From positions 558,001 to 622,000 of the forward strand of contig NZ_JAJSON010000025.1 of the NCBI RefSeq assembly GCF_022410465.1: DNA of 64,000 bases, written 5' to 3'. Below are positions 35,230 to 44,071 of the stretch, piece by piece. Numbering within the stretch: position 1 is the stretch's first letter; each line of letters begins with the position of its first letter. This DNA comes from Christiangramia crocea. Lineage in GTDB: Bacteria; Bacteroidota; Bacteroidia; Flavobacteriales; Flavobacteriaceae. A program made the translations under genes and the position numbers. Under the pieces are notes generated by a model. That model searched no databases. It saw nothing but the letters and a program-made list of their open reading frames with translations, and was not told where the DNA came from.

Positions 35230-35673
35230 ATGAATACAACAGTAAATGTCTATCTCACCTTCAAAGGTGAATGCAAAGAGGCTTTTGATTTTTACAAATC
35301 GGTATTCGGCGGGGAATATTCAAACATAGCCACATTTGGGGAAATGCCATCACAGGCAGATATGCCACCGGTACCTGATGAAGAAAAAGATAAGATAATG
35401 CATATCGCCTTACCAATAAGCAAAGAGACCATGTTAATGGGAAGCGATATTAGTGGTGAATGGGCTAAGACTTTTAAAAAAGGTAATAACTTTTCCATTT
35501 CGGTTAACACCACCAGGAAAAGAGATGCTGACCGTATCTTTAATAAACTTTCTGATGGGGGCAAAATAATGATGCCAATGGATAATACCTTCTGGGGTTC
35601 CTATTTTGGAATGTTCACCGATAAATTTGATGTCAACTGGATGGTAAGCTTTGAATTACCGGGACAGTCCTGA
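35230..35673 (+). CDS. PhnB-like VOC family protein
   Basis: 147 aa. N-terminal VYLTFKGECKEAFDFYKSVFG is the PhnB (demethylmenaquinone-methyltransferase-like VOC) signature, followed by DKIMHIALPI and a C-terminal FWGSYFGMFTDKFDVNWM. These dimeric cytoplasmic proteins share the glyoxalase fold and mostly lack a known activity. A different subfamily from the two VOC paralogues in this window. Probably its own transcript, with the secreted gene downstream. Confidence 0.85.
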   Translation: MNTTVNVYLTFKGECKEAFDFYKSVFGGEYSNIATFGEMPSQADMPPVPDEEKDKIMHIALPISKETMLMGSDISGEWAKTFKKGNNFSISVNTTRKRDADRIFNKLSDGGKIMMPMDNTFWGSYFGMFTDKFDVNWMVSFELPGQS

Positions 35674-35726
35674 TAGATTAACAGAAACCAAGTAACACTA
35701 TTACTAATAATCAAATAAATAAAACC

Positions 35727-36314
35727 ATGAAAAATTTAATCCTGGCCGCTATTCTTTTTATCAGTATTGCAGCTTATTCGCAATCTGATATTCTACCCCC
35801 CGAGATACAAATTAAAACTGCATTACTGGCTGCACCTACTGAAGAAAGAAGTGGTGCTATGGTCTACGGTTATGATAAAAACGGGAAAATGGTAGTATTA
35901 AAGGAAGGAACAAACAATATGGTGTGCATAGCTGATAATCCCGATTTCGACGGTGTTCAGGTAGCCTGTTATTCAAAGAAGCTGGAGCCCTTTATGGCAA
36001 GAGGAAGACAGCTTTCTGCAGAAGGCAAATCTGAAATTGAAAAAAGAAAGATCCGTAAAGAAGAAGTGGAATCCGGCAAATTGAAAATGCCTGATGCGCC
36101 AAGCACCCTGTACGTTTTCGCCGGCTCTGATGAAAAATACGATAAAACAACAGGAGAACTTAAGGATGGAAAATTCAGATATGTGATCTATATACCATAC
36201 GCAACTACAGAGTCCACCGGCCTGCCTGCAAAACCCGAAGCTCCGGGAATGCCATGGCTAATGGATCCGGGAACCCACAGAGCCCACATTATGATAAGCC
36301 CGGCTAATAATTAA
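35727..36314 (+). CDS. Secreted protein of unknown function
   Basis: 195 aa with a signal peptide (about 1-19, ending AYSQ). The mature part has RSGAMVYGYDKNGKMV, an acidic-basic helix near 100-115, and a C-terminal MPWLMDPGTHRAHIMIS. The last segment, with Trp, Asp, His and Arg, may be a binding or catalytic surface. Family not recognised. Follows the PhnB-like gene by 53 bp and ends before a strong bidirectional terminator. Confidence 0.65.
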   Translation: MKNLILAAILFISIAAYSQSDILPPEIQIKTALLAAPTEERSGAMVYGYDKNGKMVVLKEGTNNMVCIADNPDFDGVQVACYSKKLEPFMARGRQLSAEGKSEIEKRKIRKEEVESGKLKMPDAPSTLYVFAGSDEKYDKTTGELKDGKFRYVIYIPYATTESTGLPAKPEAPGMPWLMDPGTHRAHIMISPANN

Positions 36315-36330
36315 ACAGTGCTTTTGAAGC

Positions 36331-36364
36331 TATAATCAGTTCCGTCAAGATGGAACTGATTATA
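36331..36364. terminator. Strong bidirectional terminator
   Basis: TATAATCAGTTCC (36331-36343) and GGAACTGATTATA (36352-36364) form a perfect 13-bp stem with an 8-base loop; CTTTTT follows. It ends the converging transcripts of the secreted gene and the DUF302 gene, overlapping the latter's stop codon. Confidence 0.85.
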
Positions 36365-36746
36365 CTTTTTCTATTACCCTAAGCAGCTTTTTCGCGATCT
36401 CCTTAGCGATATCACCAAGTTCTTCATTCTTTACCGCCTGCATAGATGCGACGGGGTTTACTGCTGCCACTTCTACTTTTCCGTCCTCCAGTTGCTGGAG
36501 TATCACATTGCATGGAAGCATGGTACCTATTTTATCTTCAGCTGTTAAAGCTTTATGGGCATAAGGAGCATTGCAGGCACCCAGAATCTGATATCTTTTG
36601 AAATCCACATCCAGCTTCTTTTTAAATGTTTCGTTCACATTGATCTCAGTAAGTACACCAAAACCTTCATTTTCCAGTTCATTGGTAACTTTATCGAGAA
36701 TACTATCAAAGTCTCCTTCTACAGTCTTGTGAAAATAATAATTCAT
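36360..36746 (-). CDS. DUF302 family protein
   Basis: 128 aa. Matches DUF302 throughout: NYYFHKTVEGDFDSIL start, FGVLTEINVNETFKKKL, the Asn-Ala-Pro of LGACNAPYAHKAL, MLPCNVILQQ with a conserved Cys, and VAAVNPVASMQ. Family members are small alpha/beta proteins found next to redox, copper and persulfide genes; the biochemical role is not established. Divergent from hsp20, sharing an FNR-like site. Confidence 0.9.
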   Translation of the reverse strand: MNYYFHKTVEGDFDSILDKVTNELENEGFGVLTEINVNETFKKKLDVDFKRYQILGACNAPYAHKALTAEDKIGTMLPCNVILQQLEDGKVEVAAVNPVASMQAVKNEELGDIAKEIAKKLLRVIEKV

Positions 36747-36838
36747 GATTTAATTTTTTTGAAATTTAAAGTTAGAAAATACATCAGAATACTATAGTAA
36801 CAAAGGTCACATTTATTTAAAAAATTCTACCTGTAAAA

Positions 36839-36850
36839 TGATATTTATCA
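36839..36850. promoter_or_regulatory. FNR/CRP-like palindrome
   Basis: TGATATTTATCA fits TGAT-N4-ATCA exactly, extended by flanking A and T. It lies in the 171-bp divergent region of DUF302 and hsp20, 67 bp before hsp20. Confidence 0.5.
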
Positions 36851-36917
36851 TGTTTTTTCAACTCGATTAAAGGTAAATTCAAAGGTAAAATCATATTAAT
36901 AATTTAAATAGTTCGTC

Positions 36918-37361
36918 ATGTCATTAGTTAAATCCAAAAAGCAAAGATTTCCCTGGATGAATGGTGGTTTAGCCAAATCATTCGGTTTAGATGATCTTTT
37001 TGATGATGATTTCTTTACAATGGATAGGAGACTTCCCGCAATGAATGTAAAGGAACATGAAGACGATTTCGAAATCGAGTTTGCCGTTCCAGGATTCTCA
37101 AAAGAAGATTTTGAAGTTAGCATAGAAAATGATCTCCTATATGTTTCTGCCGAAAAAAGCAAGGAGGATATAGAAGACGAAGACGATTACACTCGTAAGG
37201 AGTTCAGTTATTCAAGTTTTTACAGGACACTTCAACTTCCTCAAAGTGTTGACGGATCAAAAGATGTAAAAGCTAAATACAAAGATGGTATCCTGAAACT
37301 TCAGTTATTAAAGAACAAAGAAGCCGCTAAAACACAACGTAAACGAATAGATATTTCTTAA
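36918..37361 (+). CDS. Small heat-shock protein, Hsp20 family
   Basis: 147 aa. The alpha-crystallin domain (about 41-135) begins MNVKEHEDDFEIEFAVPGFS and ends with GILKLQLLK, the standard closing motif; a Phe-rich N-arm and a short basic C-tail follow the usual layout. ATP-independent chaperone that holds unfolding proteins in oligomers. Transcribed alone, divergent from DUF302, ending at a strong terminator. Confidence 0.95.
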   Translation: MSLVKSKKQRFPWMNGGLAKSFGLDDLFDDDFFTMDRRLPAMNVKEHEDDFEIEFAVPGFSKEDFEVSIENDLLYVSAEKSKEDIEDEDDYTRKEFSYSSFYRTLQLPQSVDGSKDVKAKYKDGILKLQLLKNKEAAKTQRKRIDIS

Positions 37362-37390
37362 GTATAACGTCTGATTTTTAAGCAAGGTAG

Positions 37391-37418
37391 GGGGATGCTA
37401 GAAAGTATCCCCTTTTTT
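37391..37418 (+). terminator. Intrinsic terminator after hsp20
   Basis: GGGGATGCT (37391-37399) pairs with AGTATCCCC (37404-37412) with one G-T pair around loop AGAA; TTTTTT follows. Confidence 0.8.
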
Positions 37419-37568
37419 ATTTGAAAAATCATGATAGCAGGAATGCTAAGCTAAGCCACTGTTTAAGACAGCACTCCTCCAAAAAAAATCAACTGTACAA
37501 TTCACAATCAAAGATTTTATCAGAGAATTCTGGATTTTCATCCTTATAGACCATTCCCCTGAAGCCGC

Positions 37569-38348
37569 TTACCTTACCATTTTTACAAGAGTAGCCCAGT
37601 AAACCCATTTCATATCCCTGGTTTCAATCCCTTTTGACATTTCATTCTCCAGGGCGGGAGTCATTCCTGCGTCAAAGTTCATCGACTTCAAATATTGTTC
37701 CCAGTTATCGAACATATTCACGGTTATATGTGAAGTATAAACATCGGTTCCCTGAGGCATAAGCACCCTTAATAATTGCCAGTTCCCCTTCACGCCACCA
37801 TCAACAAATTTTTGATGCCAGGGCTTGAATGTGTTACTTTCGGCATTTTCATAGGCATCATACTGACCATCTTTAATCTTCATAAGATCAATAGAAGTTA
37901 TCATCCCTGGTTTCATTTCAAATTCATCTTCTGTACTGTCTATCACCTGCAGAAAAAGTCTCACTGCAAGGTTCCGGGAACCCCCTGCCATATTCAAACG
38001 ATTATCTAGCTCCTCATCGCTAAGATCAGGATAGGCCATTTTTGCGCTTTCAAGAATTCCCTCACCAGCCCTCATCATCTTTAATGGATCGTCAAAAACA
38101 GTAACCGTTAGATACTGATAACCCTGGTCTTCACCCCCAGGTAATAATTGCCAAAGATCCCAGCCTACAATATCACCGCTGTTAACACGCTGTTCATGTA
38201 TGTTTTCCCAAAACTCCTCGGTTTCAAAGTAAAATGCTTCCTGTTCATTATCTACCTCCATGAATTCAAAAATGAGGTAGGTTTCTTCCTGAGCAAAACT
38301 AATGTTGCCCAGAAACATTACTAAAATCAAAATAAATAATCGTTTCAT
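37569..38348 (-). CDS. Secreted protein with duplicated dimeric-barrel-like repeats
   Basis: 259 aa with a signal peptide (about 1-19, ending SFAQ). Two similar halves: each has a strand-helix-strand unit with a W-D-L-W-Q/W-Q-L-L strand and a V-x-V-F-D/V-N-M-F-D strand (DLWQLLPGGEDQGYQYLTVT and NWQLLRVLMPQGTD). This suggests two ABM/dimeric alpha-beta-barrel repeats in one chain. No catalytic residues recognised. Probably periplasmic. Monocistronic; function unknown. Confidence 0.65.
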   Translation of the reverse strand: MKRLFILILVMFLGNISFAQEETYLIFEFMEVDNEQEAFYFETEEFWENIHEQRVNSGDIVGWDLWQLLPGGEDQGYQYLTVTVFDDPLKMMRAGEGILESAKMAYPDLSDEELDNRLNMAGGSRNLAVRLFLQVIDSTEDEFEMKPGMITSIDLMKIKDGQYDAYENAESNTFKPWHQKFVDGGVKGNWQLLRVLMPQGTDVYTSHITVNMFDNWEQYLKSMNFDAGMTPALENEMSKGIETRDMKWVYWATLVKMVR

Positions 38349-38492
38349 AATCTTCTGGTTTAGTTATATATAAATATACCAAAAAATACCCATAAACAAC
38401 TTTTAATCAGACTGTTGGAGTTGAAAAAATTCAAATTAATTTAAAATAGATTCCTTCCTGGGGAAAATCAAATATGGAAGTTCTTTTATTAG

Positions 38493-39722
38493 TTAACCTG
38501 AAACACGTGCTCCGAGAATTGAAGGTTTTAAAAGTAAACTGCAAAGTGCGCTAAATCCTAAAACTGCAAATTCATTCATGGCACCACTTATTTCCACTTT
38601 GAAAAAACTAATTCCCAGCACATAATATATTACAGCTCCCAAAAATCCCATTAATATCCCTGCCATAAATAACTTCCAGGGATATTCCTTACTTCTTTGG
38701 AAACCAAAACGAATTAATGCTCCTACCAAACCACCTATCAATGAAAAAATAAGGAAGACAAATGGAAATTTTTGATGAATAACAATAATATTCGAATCTT
38801 GTATTGCAACCTCTGAAGAAGAAGTGGAAGCCTGAATATTTATACTATCCAAACCTTCAGACCTCAACTTAACCGTTTTTATTTCATTATAAGCCAATTT
38901 AAAAGAGCTGGGGTCTATAATTCCATTACTACTCTTTACTATTACATCTTCTTTCTTAGAATTACCTGAACCTTTAAATTGAACCGAAATAGGTATTTCC
39001 TGTATACCCAAACCTTGCATGCTATGTCTGTTCGTACTTATTTCCAGCACTGGTGTAACTTTCAAAAAATATGGATAGCCTTCAGGGATATTACTATTAG
39101 TAATTATACGAAGCTCTACAGAATCATTAGCCGATTTAGCAAATACTTTTACCCTGGTTGAAGGAAGATTAACATGCTCTATAGACAATTGTTCCGGATC
39201 AGGCTGAAGAACTGGGGATTTTATCTCAAGATGAATAGGATTTTTAACTTTCTGCCCATTTTCGTTCCCACTTTCAGAGTACATTATAAAATTTAATTCA
39301 GCTTCATAACCTTTCTCATTATTGTAAGTTAAGGGCTTTGAATTAATAATTACAGGAGTGACAATTAATTCTTCATCACTTCCATTCGGAGAGAAAACAT
39401 AATACTCAGGAATAATTTTCAAATTGTTTTTCGGAATATTCAGATTGAACTTGCGCTCCATTTTCTCTTTTTCAGGCTCGGTGACTTTTATAATTTGATC
39501 ATCATACTTAGCTATTATTAGCTTATTCATATTATCAGGCAGAGAAAATGAACCAGCATTTACAACCTCCTCTGCTTTTTTTTCAGAGTTCTCATATTCC
39601 TGAATTTTCACCTTTTGAGTTGCCGGTAAACTATTGATCTTTTGGTTGAGTTGTATTTTTGTTTCCTGACCTGTAGCCACAAAGAATGGCATCCAAAACA
39701 ATAATAAAATTATATTTTTCAT
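38493..39722 (-). CDS. Secreted/membrane protein of unknown function, last gene of a three-gene block
   Basis: 409 aa. Signal peptide (about 1-19) then about 270 residues of beta-rich periplasmic sequence with Ig-like or lectin-like strands, then two membrane helices near the C-terminus (FVFLIFSLIGGLVGALIRFG and FMAGILMGFLGAVIYYVLG) and a basic end. The gap to the preceding gene is 49 bp. Family not recognised. Its domains fit a periplasmic sensor or scaffold anchored by a C-terminal hairpin. Confidence 0.6.
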   Translation of the reverse strand: MKNIILLLFWMPFFVATGQETKIQLNQKINSLPATQKVKIQEYENSEKKAEEVVNAGSFSLPDNMNKLIIAKYDDQIIKVTEPEKEKMERKFNLNIPKNNLKIIPEYYVFSPNGSDEELIVTPVIINSKPLTYNNEKGYEAELNFIMYSESGNENGQKVKNPIHLEIKSPVLQPDPEQLSIEHVNLPSTRVKVFAKSANDSVELRIITNSNIPEGYPYFLKVTPVLEISTNRHSMQGLGIQEIPISVQFKGSGNSKKEDVIVKSSNGIIDPSSFKLAYNEIKTVKLRSEGLDSINIQASTSSSEVAIQDSNIIVIHQKFPFVFLIFSLIGGLVGALIRFGFQRSKEYPWKLFMAGILMGFLGAVIYYVLGISFFKVEISGAMNEFAVLGFSALCSLLLKPSILGARVSG

Positions 39723-39771
39723 AGGATGATAGTTTTATTCTTAAGCTTTAAGCCGCCAGAAGGTTAAGACA

Positions 39772-40395
39772 TCATTTTAAATTGTACTCCAGAGCTTCAT
39801 TCATCCATTTCTGCATTTTTTCATTGTACATCTTTACCAGTGAAGTTTCTTCCAGCACTTCTTTTTCCTCTTCGGTAACAATATTCTTTTTAATCTTCTT
39901 CTCTTGCAATAATCCCTTAAGTCGCTTGATCTTAGCTTTGGTTTTTTCATCAGGTTCAAAATTGGTGACCTGTCTAAACTTCAAAATATGATTGTAGGCC
40001 TGAGATAACGTATTCTCCTGATACCAAACATTCATAGTAACATCACCGGTTACACCGCTGGTATCTGGTACCATATCACATAGTCGTGAGAGATTTTCGG
40101 CCTGCATATATTTCCTGTTAACATCCTGGGCCAGTAACTGATTAATTTCCTCAGGAGTTTTTTTCGCAGGAGGTTCAGTCTCTTCGCCCTCCGGGCGTTC
40201 AGGTTCACGTACAATTCCTGTAAGTCCGGTAGAAAGAAAATCAAGTTCTTCAGGAGGATATGGCATGCCCACTGAAAGCCAGGCGAGATAATTATCCTCT
40301 GATTTTGGGGCAACATCATCCCCATTGGTCAATACATCAAAGAGTTTTCCGAGCACTGAGTTCATCAGTTCATCGGGCAATACATCTTTTGCCAT
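39772..40395 (-). CDS. Acidic cytoplasmic protein of unknown function, second gene of a three-gene block
   Basis: 207 aa, no signal or membrane segment. Acidic, Pro/Glu-rich linker near 63-80 (REPERPEGEETEPPAK) between an N-terminal helical part and a C-terminal coiled-coil-like basic part (KAKIKRLKGLLQEKK). Twenty bp separate it from the amidase-like gene upstream on the same strand. Family not recognised; could be an adaptor or immunity-type partner. Confidence 0.6.
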   Translation of the reverse strand: MAKDVLPDELMNSVLGKLFDVLTNGDDVAPKSEDNYLAWLSVGMPYPPEELDFLSTGLTGIVREPERPEGEETEPPAKKTPEEINQLLAQDVNRKYMQAENLSRLCDMVPDTSGVTGDVTMNVWYQENTLSQAYNHILKFRQVTNFEPDEKTKAKIKRLKGLLQEKKIKKNIVTEEEKEVLEETSLVKMYNEKMQKWMNEALEYNLK

Positions 40396-40415
40396 AATAT
40401 TATTTTTTTGGTTTA

Positions 40416-41084
40416 TTACTTAGATTTGAGAGTCTCTACCATGAATTCCCGGGTTGGTTTATCGAGTACACCACTGATAGTTAAGGAGCGATCGGTTGCC
40501 TGAAAATCTTTCAGGGCTTCCTCCGTTTTGGGTCCGAAGACTCCATCTGAAGTTCCACAATTGAAACCTAATTGTTTTAACGCATCCTGTAGTTGAACCA
40601 CATCGATACCCGTATCGCCTTTCTTTAGAATCTTATTTGTGAAGTTGAGACGACCCACCGGGCGTAGCCTGCGATAACCTAATATACGGTCCATGGATTT
40701 TGCAGTTACTGAAACCTGGTTTCCCTGATTTCCTCCGAGACAATATATACGGGAGGAATTTGGAGAAAAACCTGTAAATATTCCAACATGACCTTTCCAG
40801 GATTCCCTGCTTTCACGCCAGAAAATAACAACATCGCCAGGTTCAGGATTCTCTAGAGGAATTCCTACATTCAACCAGGACCTGGCCGATAATTTATTTG
40901 TACGTTCCAGACCCGCCTTATGGGCCACCCAGTTCATAAAAAGACTGCACCAGGCCGAATCATCGTTTGTGTAATTAGTGAAGCCACAATCTTTGGCGTA
41001 CTGGAGAATTTTCGGATTTGACTTTTTACCTGGAATTTCTTTAACACCGATTTCCGCCGTCGCAATGTTTAGTAGATTTTTCAT
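40416..41084 (-). CDS. CHAP-like amidase with C-terminal peptidoglycan-binding domain
   Basis: 222 aa. N-terminal TIGR02594/CHAP-like cysteine peptidase: Cys46 in DSAWCSLFMNW, His99 in KGHVGIFTG, Asn119 in GGNQ. C-terminal PG_binding_1 domain (about 150-220; KILKKGDTGIDVVQLQDALK). No signal peptide seen, so export would need another route, such as a secretion system or cell lysis. It should cut peptidoglycan stems. It leads a tight minus-strand block with two unknown genes. Confidence 0.82.
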   Translation of the reverse strand: MKNLLNIATAEIGVKEIPGKKSNPKILQYAKDCGFTNYTNDDSAWCSLFMNWVAHKAGLERTNKLSARSWLNVGIPLENPEPGDVVIFWRESRESWKGHVGIFTGFSPNSSRIYCLGGNQGNQVSVTAKSMDRILGYRRLRPVGRLNFTNKILKKGDTGIDVVQLQDALKQLGFNCGTSDGVFGPKTEEALKDFQATDRSLTISGVLDKPTREFMVETLKSK

Positions 41085-41714
41085 GGTGATAGGTTTATAT
41101 TAATCGACTAAAGGTGGGGCGAGTATGGACTTAAATTTAAGAATTTATTTAGAATAAAAATACCTAATACTTTGATTTAGTGGTGTTTATTAATATCATC
41201 CAATCGAAATGAAATGAATCACTTGTAGGTTTATACTTACATATATAAAATTGCTTACATTTTAGAGTATTCTGACAATCAACAAGTTACAACTGGAAAT
41301 GAAACCCATGGAAGGTCCAGTAGATTGAGGGATTCCTTAAATTATCACTCTGACCAAAGGAATCTGGATACTTATCCTAAAAGCATAGTAATCCCGGGTA
41401 ATTATCAGTCTAGTTTCTCTAACCTTTTTCATTATAAGAAACAGTAAAAAAATAGTATGATAACCTATATTTTTACAAAGGCATCCACAACATTTATTAT
41501 ATTTGTCCAACCCGGATAGAGGATATAATCCCCTTTAAGTTCAGGTAATTTTTCCTGATACCACATATTGATCCATTTTGCAAAAATGATTCGATAGTAT
41601 TCTCTCGCGGCAACTAAACATCTTTATTAATATTATTATTTCCTAAGTATAATCTCCAGGCAGGATATGCTTTGAAATATAATTTGTAAGTATAATAAAA
41701 TGTAAAGGAGCCCT
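41085..41714. other. 630-bp gap with a decayed reverse coding fragment
   Basis: Upstream of the amidase-like (left) and cytochrome (right) genes. Besides the coding remnant at 41465-41623, it is AT-rich with no RNA gene or clear promoter recognised. Confidence 0.4.
41465..41623 (-). pseudogene. Remnant of an unknown gene (C-terminal end)
   Basis: On the minus strand a protein-like open frame of about 52 codons (VAAREYYRIIFAKWINMWYQ, then KGDYILYPGWTNIINVVDAF) ends at a TAG at 41465 and is stopped upstream by TAA at 41624. It lacks a start and looks like the tail of a broken gene. Family not recognised. Confidence 0.35.
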
Positions 41715-43976
41715 ATGAATCCATCTCTAAATGTCCGTCTTAAATCAGGAACATATTACCATTTAATATACTCCTTCCTTAATTTATTGGTGCTTTCTTT
41801 AGCTGGCTGTAAGAATGATATGAAAGAGGTCTATATCAGTCCCGATCAAGCCGAAGTTCATTATGGTAATTTTATAGGTTCAGAATCCTGTATGGACTGC
41901 CATCAGAAAGAGTACCAGAGCTGGGAAGGATCCCATCATGATCTGGCAATGAAAATTGCAGACACCAATACTGTAATAGGAGATTTTAATGATGTCGAAT
42001 TTATCCATAAAGGAATCACTACCCGTTTTTTCAAAAAGGAAGAGGATTTTATGGTGAATACTGAAGGTCCTGATGGTGAATATCATGATTATAAAGTTAA
42101 GTATACCTTTGGCGTGGAACCGCTTCAGCAATACCTTGTAAAATTCCCGAAAGGGCAGTATCAGGTTTTGCTAACAGCATGGGATTCAAAGAAGAACAAA
42201 TGGTTTGCTCTTCAGAAAGAGCTGGATATAAGGCATACAGAATGGATGCACTGGAGCAGAGGTGCCATGCGCTGGAATACTATGTGCGCTGATTGCCATT
42301 CCACCAATCTTCAGAAAAATTTTGATCCTGAAAAAGAAATTTACAACACCGAGTTCAGCGAAATTAATGTGAGCTGCGAAGCCTGTCATGGTCCTGCCAG
42401 TCTCCATGTACATTTCTACAAAAACCCCGAACCTGGTTTGGCCCCTCCTCCACTCTATATGGAAACTGATATGCCTTCAAAAGAAGTGGTAGAAAAGTGT
42501 GCACGCTGCCACTCAAGAAGATCTCAGATCACAAAATATTTTAATTATCAAGGGCATTTTCTTGATCATTATGATCCTGAGCTACTGGTATACCCCACCT
42601 ATGAAAGGGATGGTCAGATAAAGGATGAAGACTACGTATATGCCTCCTTTATGCAGAGTAAGATGTATCATTCCGGAGTATCATGTATAGACTGTCATGA
42701 TGTGCACACAACAAAAACGAGGAGCACCGGGAATGATCTCTGTTTAAAATGTCATGAAAGTAGTTATGATAAGCCTTCACATCATTTTCATCAGGAAAAT
42801 TCTCAAGCCTCTTTATGTATTAACTGTCATATGACGGGAAAGACATATATGGGAAATGATTTTCGAAGAGATCATAGTTTCAGAATACCAAGACCGGATC
42901 AAACGCTTAAGTACGGAACGCCCAATGCTTGTAATTCCTGTCATGATAATAAAACCGCCGAATGGGCCAGTGAGATTGTGACCAGTAAATTTGGAGAAGA
43001 ACGTGCTGAACATTTTTCAGATTATTTAATTCCGGGACAGCTTGGAGATTATAAGGCATTGGAATATTTAATCAGTAACAAACAATTTCCTGCAATTGTC
43101 AGGGCTACAGCAATACGGGAATTCTCTAACAGACCACTTTCTCCCGGAGAACTTGAACTTCTCCAAAGACAGCAAAATGACTCTTCAGCGCTTGTGAGAA
43201 ATGAAGTGGTGAGAGCATTAACCAATATGGCACAACCTGATCTTTCACAATATATCAATGAATTATTAAACGATACTGTTCGCCTAGTGAGGATAAATTC
43301 TGCCAGATATTTCACTATAAGTAATCAAAACGCTCGGAATGATGAGGCCTTTAAAAAGGCCAAAGAGGAACATCTGGAATATTTGGAGATGAACGCTGAT
43401 TTTCCTTCTGGACAGCATCAAATAGGAGTTTATCATGAAGCAAAAGGAGATATTGAAAAGGCTATAAAAGCATATCAAAAGGCCATAGAGATTGATGATC
43501 TTAATAATCATTCAAGGATGAATCTGGCATTACTTCTTTACAAGCAGGGTAAGATTGCAGAGGCAGAAGATCTTTACCTCAAAGTGATCGAACAGGAACC
43601 TCAATTTGCTGAAAGCTATTATATGCTTGGGCTTTTATATAATGAAACAGGGCGGCCGAAAGAAGCCATGAAATATCTTTCCAGGGCATGTGGGCTGGAT
43701 ACACCCTTAATGAGAGCCTGTTATAATTATGCCTTGCTATTACAGCAAAATGGTCAGCATACCGAATCTGTATCAGTTTTGGAAAAAGCTTTAGAATCCT
43801 TTCCCATGAATGAAAACCTGCTTTACGTTAAATTACTCGGTGAGCTTAAAAGCGGTAACAATAATGCGGCATTAAAAACAGTAAATACACTTCTGATTAT
43901 CTCACCACAAAACCTCAGATACCAGGAGATCGAAAAACAGCTTCAAATAGAAAACAGAAGTCCAGTTAGAAATTAA
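41715..43976 (+). CDS. Octaheme c-type cytochrome lipoprotein with HEAT/TPR tail
   Basis: 753 aa. N-terminal signal with lipobox LAGC (Cys32). Eight C-x-x-C-H sites for covalent haem: CMDCH (first, Cys59), CADCH, CEACH, CARCH, CIDCH, CLKCH, CINCH, CNSCH. The second half has HEAT-like helices (PAIVRATAIREFSN, SALVRNEVVRAL) then TPRs (about 560-740; GDIEKAIKAYQKAIEIDDLN). It is periplasmic or surface electron transfer with a protein-binding tail. Related to the multihaem TPR cytochromes of this phylum. Terminator follows. Confidence 0.92.
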   Translation: MNPSLNVRLKSGTYYHLIYSFLNLLVLSLAGCKNDMKEVYISPDQAEVHYGNFIGSESCMDCHQKEYQSWEGSHHDLAMKIADTNTVIGDFNDVEFIHKGITTRFFKKEEDFMVNTEGPDGEYHDYKVKYTFGVEPLQQYLVKFPKGQYQVLLTAWDSKKNKWFALQKELDIRHTEWMHWSRGAMRWNTMCADCHSTNLQKNFDPEKEIYNTEFSEINVSCEACHGPASLHVHFYKNPEPGLAPPPLYMETDMPSKEVVEKCARCHSRRSQITKYFNYQGHFLDHYDPELLVYPTYERDGQIKDEDYVYASFMQSKMYHSGVSCIDCHDVHTTKTRSTGNDLCLKCHESSYDKPSHHFHQENSQASLCINCHMTGKTYMGNDFRRDHSFRIPRPDQTLKYGTPNACNSCHDNKTAEWASEIVTSKFGEERAEHFSDYLIPGQLGDYKALEYLISNKQFPAIVRATAIREFSNRPLSPGELELLQRQQNDSSALVRNEVVRALTNMAQPDLSQYINELLNDTVRLVRINSARYFTISNQNARNDEAFKKAKEEHLEYLEMNADFPSGQHQIGVYHEAKGDIEKAIKAYQKAIEIDDLNNHSRMNLALLLYKQGKIAEAEDLYLKVIEQEPQFAESYYMLGLLYNETGRPKEAMKYLSRACGLDTPLMRACYNYALLLQQNGQHTESVSVLEKALESFPMNENLLYVKLLGELKSGNNNAALKTVNTLLIISPQNLRYQEIEKQLQIENRSPVRN

Positions 43977-44005
43977 AGAAATAGGTTTCTATATATTTAA
44001 AAGTT

Positions 44006-44032
44006 AAAAAGGGGAAAATCCCCCTTCTTTTT
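44006..44032 (+). terminator. Intrinsic terminator
   Basis: AAGGGG (44009-44014) and CCCCTT (44021-44026) pair around AAAATC, followed by CTTTTT; it ends the cytochrome transcript. Confidence 0.7.
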
Positions 44033-44071
44033 AAATTATATTAATGATATTTTGCCTTGCAAAATCCCCCT

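Noticed and set aside
40416-41084. Amidase as part of a prophage lysis cassette
   Set aside because: No holin, capsid, tail, integrase or terminase gene was found near it; the neighbours are a cytochrome and secreted unknowns.
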